A stretch of DNA of 9,380 nucleotides from Chlamydiota bacterium (GTDB taxonomy: Bacteria; Chlamydiota; Chlamydiia; Chlamydiales; Waddliaceae). The stretch lies in NCBI GenBank assembly GCA_011065005.1, contig JAAKFP010000063.1, positions 1-9,380 on the forward strand. Reading direction: 5' to 3'. This document shows, piece by piece, positions 4,929 through 9,380 of the stretch (the first letter of the stretch is position 1; every line of letters starts with the position of its first letter). The notes under the pieces are model-generated. The model ran no database searches. It saw only the letters and a program-made list of their open reading frames with translations, and had not been told where the DNA came from. The translations under genes were made by a program, and so were the position numbers.

Positions 4929-6736
4929 AGCAACTCTGATATCGCTTGATGAATTTTTGAGGTGTAGTCCTGATAATTTTCTTCAAGATCCCTTTCCGTC
5001 ATCTCAACAAGGATGTCTGGTATTACACCAAGGTTTTCGATAGGTTTTTGATCTATCCTCTGGGCGATCGAACCCGTAAAGGAAAATTCACGAACACCAA
5101 AAAGGTTGGGGTAGGTATGACAAAGGACATAGCCTCCAGCACCGGCAGTATTGGTTCCAAGGATTGTCACCCGAGAGTTATCTTGAAAGATCGCTGGGAA
5201 GAAATCTCCACAGGAGAAGTCAAGCTGGTTGACCAACAAAAGTATGGGTTTAGAATAATGCCCTTTTGGGTGGGGTTTGAGAAAGTCAATACCAAACAAA
5301 TACTCAGGGTTCGTAAAGGTTCTATCTTCATCCCATTCATTGATGACAAACTGGAAAAACTTTTTCATCTTTTGTGCTAATGCAAAATCCACGGGATACC
5401 CCGCCATGTTGCTGCCGATAAGATCTCTAGCATCCTCATCATTTCCCACCTCTTCAAGCTCGTGAAGGTGTTGAATGGCAAAAAAGACCTCCTCTTGGGT
5501 GATAGTCATTCTATGGGTGGGAACAACTAGGGGTTCGTCTGAAAGCATTGATGCCAATGCATACATGTAAAAAAAGTTGCCTCCTGGATTACTGACCTGA
5601 TCGACAATGAGAGCATCTGTCTGCTCTTCAAAAGTCTTTATGATTTCTGCAAACTTCTCAGCGGAGTGGCTGCCAGCACCGTAATGGGGTATTCTAACAT
5701 ATCCAATACGCTTCCCTTCGTCATTGAGATAGATGTAGGCATGAAAAGGATTGTCTTCAGAAACATTCCATACCGCCTCTCCCAATGTAGGAACGAAACT
5801 TTTCTTCGCTCCAATGAAGCAGTCTTCATCATCATCTTCTTCTCCATCCCTTTCCATGAGAATCGTGGGATCACTTTTTTTGTGAAAAGCTTGACCACGC
5901 CTGAAGAGAGCCATCTTATAATTCCTATAGATAGGGGTTGTCATATCCTTATAGAAGAAAGGATGCTCCCCTAAAGGTTTTTTCTTTAATGAGTTTGTTA
6001 GATGATAGTTCGACCCATCAAAGGAAAGAAGCTTACTCTCCGCAGCAGCCAACAGAGGACTGAGGGAGCTACTAATCTCCTCCTCAAAGTAGGACCAACT
6101 CATGTTGTAGGTCGTCACTTGATTTGTTCCAGCATGTCGAACCGTTACGGAAACAGGGCCGCTGGGAACAATATTTCCCCAGAGACCGAGTCGCATTGTT
6201 AAAATGGATTCGGCTATTGCTTGATCGGTATCAGAAAATGGCTTGCAAAATTCGCTTCTCTTAAGCTCTTGAATAACCTCATCCACAGGCCTTCCATCAA
6301 AGAAAAGGACTTCGTCTCCGTTATTTAAAGAAGCTTCCAATTCCGCAAAATGAGGTTTGTGGACCCAAGCCACATAGTACTTACCATTCGTGCTGTGAAC
6401 ACGAAAAGGGAGAAAAGCTGCTTCTGTGGAATAGAAGCCCACTCCAACATGGTAGTCTTTTGTTGAGTTGAAAAAACCAAGAAGGGTGCGCTGGAAATCT
6501 TTAAGAGTGACCCCATCAGCTCCTTCAACAGTAATTTTAGCGCGATTTATTTGCTCGTCGAGATCCCAATTTGTATATTCTCTTTTCCATTCCGCAGGAG
6601 CATACATGACTGCAAAAATGCTCTTAATGGAGTCCAGGTCGGCCACCATTTTATTCTTTGTCTCTTCTTGGGAGATGCCTGCATATCCCAGGAGGGGGGT
6701 GATGAGTAATACCGTCGTAAGAATAAATTTGTTCAT
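4925..6736 (-). CDS. CPAF-like secreted serine protease (S41 family)
   Basis: CPAF is a chlamydial protease exported into the inclusion and host cytosol, where it cleaves host and bacterial proteins. This 603-residue protein matches the family's length (about 600). A Sec signal peptide covers residues 1-19 (basic MNK, hydrophobic core, GYA before the likely cleavage). The catalytic residues are in register: H96 in DYHVGVGF, S508 in LDFSCGDFF and E567 in IENLGV. The Ser-Glu spacing of 59 equals that of C. trachomatis CPAF (S499, E558, from memory). A PDZ-like middle region covers about 120-215, an S41 core about 335-575. The segment 240-306, corresponding to the self-inhibitory and self-cleaved part of CPAF, ends in a very acidic run (residues 297-305). 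The start is supported by AAGAGGG (6742-6748) and the signal peptide. The stop codon lies inside the tip of a palindrome. Chlamydia has its CPAF gene at a distant locus (from memory). Confidence 0.93.
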   Translation of the reverse strand: MNKFILTTVLLITPLLGYAGISQEETKNKMVADLDSIKSIFAVMYAPAEWKREYTNWDLDEQINRAKITVEGADGVTLKDFQRTLLGFFNSTKDYHVGVGFYSTEAAFLPFRVHSTNGKYYVAWVHKPHFAELEASLNNGDEVLFFDGRPVDEVIQELKRSEFCKPFSDTDQAIAESILTMRLGLWGNIVPSGPVSVTVRHAGTNQVTTYNMSWSYFEEEISSSLSPLLAAAESKLLSFDGSNYHLTNSLKKKPLGEHPFFYKDMTTPIYRNYKMALFRRGQAFHKKSDPTILMERDGEEDDDEDCFIGAKKSFVPTLGEAVWNVSEDNPFHAYIYLNDEGKRIGYVRIPHYGAGSHSAEKFAEIIKTFEEQTDALIVDQVSNPGGNFFYMYALASMLSDEPLVVPTHRMTITQEEVFFAIQHLHELEEVGNDEDARDLIGSNMAGYPVDFALAQKMKKFFQFVINEWDEDRTFTNPEYLFGIDFLKPHPKGHYSKPILLLVNQLDFSCGDFFPAIFQDNSRVTILGTNTAGAGGYVLCHTYPNLFGVREFSFTGSIAQRIDQKPIENLGVIPDILVEMTERDLEENYQDYTSKIHQAISELL

Positions 6737-6818
6737 GGGAACCCTCTTTCTATCTAATTCTAAAACACAAAAGGACTATAATTTTAAAAGAACATCTTAT
6801 TGCTGTCCATCAAAACTG

Positions 6819-7011
6819 GTAACCGTTCAGACCCCCGTTTAATAACCGCGAAGGAGGCGAAAAAAACGCGAAGATTTTTAATAAAAGCAAATCAAAAATT
6901 GATCGAGTTCTCAAAATATTACCTCAAATTAACCTATCTTCTAAAGATCTTCGCGAAATCTTCGCCTCTTCGCGTTCTTCGCGGCCTAAAACAGGGGGGC
7001 GTGAAGGTTAT
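6819..7011. mobile_element. Nested palindromic element R3 with 9-bp target duplication
   Basis: The element starts with GTAACCGTTCAGACCCCC and ends with its imperfect complement. Inside, inner arms are built of CGCGAAG-type units (left about 6843-6874, right about 6946-6982), around about 70 bases of A/T-rich unpaired sequence. The direct repeat TCAAAACTG flanks it exactly (6810-6818 and 7012-7020). The right copy is the last three codons, stop included, of the minus-strand gene at 7012-7659. This is good evidence that the element moved in as a unit. It encodes nothing and now lies between the beta-barrel gene and the CPAF gene. The 73 bases left between the duplication and the CPAF start must hold any CPAF promoter; I saw no convincing -35/-10 pair there. 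Confidence 0.75.
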
Positions 7012-7659
7012 TCAAAACTGAAAGTTGAAATCGATTTTACAAACGTGCGTAAGGCCCCAAGAACCCTCATTTTTATTATGCTTCTGCAAATAGGAGAAAA
7101 GGGTTCCGAAAGCCTCGGATAATGGAAACCGCATTCCCACTTCCCAACGGTTTTGAGTATACCTCCGTCCCTTCTGGAAAAAGGCTTCCTCGGATAGGAA
7201 GGGGGTATATTTTATCGACTTGAATGTACAAGGATAGGCGACACATAATCGATGGCGATAACACCACTGTTTATCCGAAGACCTGTATTGAAAGCGATTG
7301 CGATCGGAAATTTCTAGACAGAAGCATTTAAAAGATTTTATTAGATCAAAAATGGGCTCCCTGCTCGTTTTCCACTTTGATTTTTCGGCGTTTGTTTCTT
7401 TAGTTTCTGACAGCCGATAAGAAGGACCAATAACCCACGAGGGACAGATCTCATACCGCAAATTGAATTGAACATATCTAAAAAACACTCGCCTTCCAAT
7501 TTCTTTCCAGCGAAATTCTGTATCTACACTCGCACTCCATTGATCATCCATCCTTTTTTTTATTGTGTCTCTGTTCCATACCTCCGTTTCACTACATTCA
7601 CCCAGACCTACAATAAAGAGCAAAGCAACAAGAAAAGTGATCAGTTTAGTTGTTAACAC
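7012..7659 (-). CDS. Probable outer-membrane beta-barrel protein (DUF2490-like)
   Basis: A 215-residue exported protein. The N-terminus (MLTTK, then a hydrophobic run to about residue 20) is a Sec signal peptide; the Cys at 22 is preceded by Glu, which does not fit a lipobox. The rest alternates polar and aromatic residues in beta-strand style (for example RRVFFRYVQFNLRYE, then WVIGPSYRLSE, and RWEVGMRFPLSE). The chain ends in DFNFQF, with a terminal Phe as typical of proteins inserted by BamA. The pattern resembles DUF2490 outer-membrane proteins, whose function is unknown; the family match is from memory and moderate. It starts with GTG at 7657-7659, supported by the ribosome site at 7667-7672 that overlaps the stop of the upstream gene. 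A palindrome ends flush with its stop codon. Confidence 0.7.
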   Translation of the reverse strand: MLTTKLITFLVALLFIVGLGECSETEVWNRDTIKKRMDDQWSASVDTEFRWKEIGRRVFFRYVQFNLRYEICPSWVIGPSYRLSETKETNAEKSKWKTSREPIFDLIKSFKCFCLEISDRNRFQYRSSDKQWCYRHRLCVAYPCTFKSIKYTPFLSEEAFFQKGRRYTQNRWEVGMRFPLSEAFGTLFSYLQKHNKNEGSWGLTHVCKIDFNFQF

Positions 7660-7666
7660 TTCAGTA

Positions 7667-7673
7667 CACCTCA
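7667..7673 (-). promoter_or_regulatory. Ribosome binding site overlapping an upstream stop codon
   Basis: On the minus strand the bases read TGAGGTG: TGA (7671-7673) is the stop of the LOG-family gene and GAGGT (7668-7672) is the Shine-Dalgarno for the GTG start at 7659, about 8 bases on. The overlap suggests translational coupling of the two genes and decides the GTG start. Confidence 0.65.
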
Positions 7674-8696
7674 GAAGCGATTAATTTCATCAATAAGCAC
7701 ACGAACCAGACCCAAATCCTTGCGGGTGTGATGGAAGACAAGTCTTGGAAGCTCAAGGAAGTCGTCTTCACCAGGTAAAGCTGCACTCAACCGCATCGAA
7801 CCCTTTTGCACTAGAGGAGAAAACTTTTGGTTTAAGAACTCGACCTGTTTTTCGGTCAGAGGGCTCAACATCCTGATCACAAAATCCTCTCTCACATAGC
7901 GACTGGAGTGGTATCTTCGATAAAACTGCAGAATATGCTTAACACCTTCCTCTATAGTCGGTGCAATATAGAATAGGCCTATGTCTTCGGGAGAAATCCA
8001 TCCATTGTCGAGCAAATTCTTTTCGACATAGTTTTCCCAGTGATGCCAATAAACCCCATTGGGTCCCTCCATAAGCACCACAGGGATGATGTTCCCCTTC
8101 CCTGTCTGCATTAGAGTTAACATCTCGAAAAGCTCATCCAACGTCCCAAAACCCCCGGGAAACACAGCGATCGCATCGGAGTGGCTCATAAACATGAGTT
8201 TCCTCGTAAAGAAATAGCGAAAATAGATCAACTTTGGGTCCCCTTCAATGATTCGATTGCTTGGTTCTTCAAAAGGAAGTCGAATTGACAAACCGAAGCT
8301 ACTATCTGGGGAAGTTCCTGCCATACCTGCCTTCATGATACCGTCCGCTGCACCGGTAATGCTCATCCATCCATTTGTTGCCAAGGACCTGCTAAATTGT
8401 TCCGCTGCAAGATAGTCGGGATGATCCTCAGGAGTTCTTGCGGAGCCAAAGATGCTGATCCGATGTGTGCTTGGATACTCGTTGAATATGCGGTAGGCGT
8501 AACGCATCTCTTTGAGGGCACGGGTAATTAGCTTCAGCTGACCGGTATTATGTCCTTCGGTTAAAAGCCTCAAAGAGGTCTGAATCTGTTGTGTGATCAA
8601 TTCCCCTTCAAAGGTGTCCTTTTGCCCTCCACACACTTCAACCAGATCTTGAATAGCTGTCACGATCTTTTGATCTGAAACATCAATATCAACCAT
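7671..8696 (-). CDS. LOG family (TIGR00730-like) nucleotide-binding protein
   Basis: This 341-residue cytosolic protein has a central Rossmann-like LOG domain (about residues 78-265). The hallmark PGGFGTLDE lies at 180-188, preceded by FFTRKLMFMSHSDAIAVF. R165 and E188 match the two residues LOG-type phosphoribohydrolases need to release the base from a nucleoside 5'-monophosphate. The glycine-rich segment ITGAADGIMKAGMAG (113-127) takes the place of the usual 'GGG..GIM.A', with Ala-Ala where Gly is common. The protein is longer than plant-type LOG (about 200 residues), having an N-terminal helical extension of about 77 residues and a C-terminal one of about 75; long bacterial relatives of this size exist. 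The substrate is unknown, and the old 'lysine decarboxylase' label for this fold should be avoided. ATG 8694-8696 is backed by AAGGAGA (8706-8712). It heads a two-gene set with the beta-barrel gene. Confidence 0.88.
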   Translation of the reverse strand: MVDIDVSDQKIVTAIQDLVEVCGGQKDTFEGELITQQIQTSLRLLTEGHNTGQLKLITRALKEMRYAYRIFNEYPSTHRISIFGSARTPEDHPDYLAAEQFSRSLATNGWMSITGAADGIMKAGMAGTSPDSSFGLSIRLPFEEPSNRIIEGDPKLIYFRYFFTRKLMFMSHSDAIAVFPGGFGTLDELFEMLTLMQTGKGNIIPVVLMEGPNGVYWHHWENYVEKNLLDNGWISPEDIGLFYIAPTIEEGVKHILQFYRRYHSSRYVREDFVIRMLSPLTEKQVEFLNQKFSPLVQKGSMRLSAALPGEDDFLELPRLVFHHTRKDLGLVRVLIDEINRF

Positions 8697-8729
8697 ACGA
8701 ACCTTTCTCCTTATATTCCCTTGCCAGCA

Positions 8730-8758
8730 AATTTATCCTGTAAAAAAACAGTAGTTAA
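8730..8758 (-). promoter_or_regulatory. Candidate promoter for the LOG-family gene
   Basis: On the minus strand TTAACT (8753-8758) and TAAATT (8730-8735) are separated by exactly 17 bases; each is a 4/6 match to consensus. Transcription would start near 8722, leaving a leader of about 25 nt. The spacer contains a small inverted repeat (CTGT ... ACAG around seven T). The rest of the divergent intergenic region up to 8832 shows no convincing plus-strand promoter. Confidence 0.4.
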
Positions 8759-8832
8759 ATGTCTATAGGATTAGAATCCGGAAATATATCAAAGACATAG
8801 ATACTATTCAATCATCGTAAATGGGGATACAT

Positions 8833-9369
8833 ATGACAAAGATCCTGATATTACTCTTTTTCTTTGGATTGCTGGCATGGATTGTGGGCTCTATCGTCAT
8901 TTGGTCGATCCGGAATGGGATTTCCCCAATGCCTACCTCTCGAAAAGCGAAAAAAAGCCTGCTGTTCCTTCTACCCAGAGATCTTAAAGGAAAAGTCTAT
9001 GAGCTAGGTTCCGGCTGGGGAACACTCGCTTTTCTCCTGGCAAAAGCCCTTACTAAGTGTCAAATCATTGGCTACGAGTTATCTACCTTCCCCTATTTCA
9101 TCTCAAAGCTACGCCAATGGCCCCAACGACTACCCAACCTCACACTCGTACGTGGCGATTTTTTTTCGATTCCCCTCGATGATGCTTCTCTTATTGTCTG
9201 TTACCTTTATCCAGGCGCTATGAGGCGGTTAAAGTCGAAATTCGAAAAGGAGCTTAAACCAGGGACTTGGGTGATCAGCAACACTTTTGCGATTCCAGGG
9301 TGGGAACCTATGCGGATAGAGGAAACCGGGGATATTTATCGGTCAAAAATCTATCTCTACAGGGTGTAA
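8833..9369 (+). CDS. Membrane-anchored class I SAM-dependent methyltransferase
   Basis: This 178-residue protein has an N-terminal transmembrane segment (residues about 4-25) followed by a compact methyltransferase domain. Motif I is VYELGSGWGTLA (55-66, E57 and glycines 59, 61, 63). The acidic residue at the end of strand 2 is E82 in GYELS, the adenine-side acidic motif is GDFF (108-111, D109), and motif IV-like LIVCYLYPGAM spans 120-130. The C-terminal strands usually used for substrate recognition are short. The methyl acceptor is unknown; a membrane lipid, quinone or membrane protein is conceivable from the anchor. I prefer ATG 8833 to the in-frame ATG 8821, because GGGGA (8823-8827) lies five bases before it while 8821 has no ribosome site. 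The gene diverges from the LOG-family gene and ends 11 bases before the window edge. Confidence 0.85.
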   Translation: MTKILILLFFFGLLAWIVGSIVIWSIRNGISPMPTSRKAKKSLLFLLPRDLKGKVYELGSGWGTLAFLLAKALTKCQIIGYELSTFPYFISKLRQWPQRLPNLTLVRGDFFSIPLDDASLIVCYLYPGAMRRLKSKFEKELKPGTWVISNTFAIPGWEPMRIEETGDIYRSKIYLYRV

Positions 9370-9380
9370 ATATAAATTTG

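Noticed and set aside
5048..5974. Plus-strand open frames opposite the CPAF gene
   Set aside because: They are antisense shadows of a well-supported protease and resemble no family.
8736..8752. Small CTGT/ACAG hairpin around a T-run as a terminator or riboswitch
   Set aside because: A four-base stem is too weak, and it falls inside the spacer of a better-supported promoter.

Overview
The window reads as a piece of a Chlamydiota chromosome from outside the genus Chlamydia (an amoeba-associated or 'environmental' chlamydia). Two things point there. The run sodM-accD-dut-ptsN-ptsN(HTH) is, from memory, the same order as CT294-CT290 of Chlamydia trachomatis. A full-length CPAF-type secreted protease with its His/Ser/Glu residues in register lies just beyond it. 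The exact family (Waddlia-, Parachlamydia- or Criblamydia-like) cannot be decided from this sequence alone.

Layout. At 1-472 is the 3' part of a gene for uroporphyrinogen-III synthase (HemD), whose C-terminus looks cut short. At 473-1224 is a 750-base gene-poor stretch. It holds a 162-bp palindromic MITE-like element flanked by a 5-bp direct repeat, a second nested hairpin, and a decayed helix-turn-helix gene on the minus strand. At 1225-4773 on the plus strand are superoxide dismutase, then a compact set of acetyl-CoA carboxylase beta subunit, dUTPase, and two PTS-Ntr EIIA proteins, the second with an N-terminal DNA-binding domain. At 4925-6736 on the minus strand is the CPAF-like protease. 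Upstream of it, also on the minus strand, are a probable outer-membrane beta-barrel protein (7012-7659) and a LOG/TIGR00730 family protein (7671-8696), which look translationally coupled. Divergent from these, on the plus strand at 8833-9369, is a small membrane-anchored SAM-dependent methyltransferase.

The most unusual content is between the genes. Three large nested palindromes (1870-2010, 4783-4928, 6819-7011) share outer arms resembling GTAA(C/G)CGTTCA. Their inner arms are tandem units of about 9 nt ending in CGAAG or CAAAG. Each abuts or overlaps a stop codon, and one has a perfect 9-bp direct repeat around it that duplicates the stop codon of the neighbouring gene. They look like a mobile family that settles at gene ends and may act as terminators. 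The unrelated 162-bp element after hemD has arm mismatches that nearly all become G-U pairs in only one of the two possible transcripts, a hint that a minus-strand RNA fold is maintained.

How the genes work together. accD, dut and the two ptsN genes are closely spaced behind one candidate promoter and probably form one transcript covering fatty-acid synthesis, nucleotide-pool cleaning and PTS-type phospho-signalling. CPAF and the beta-barrel protein are both predicted to be exported. Their adjacency is suggestive only, since one of the mobile palindromes now separates them.
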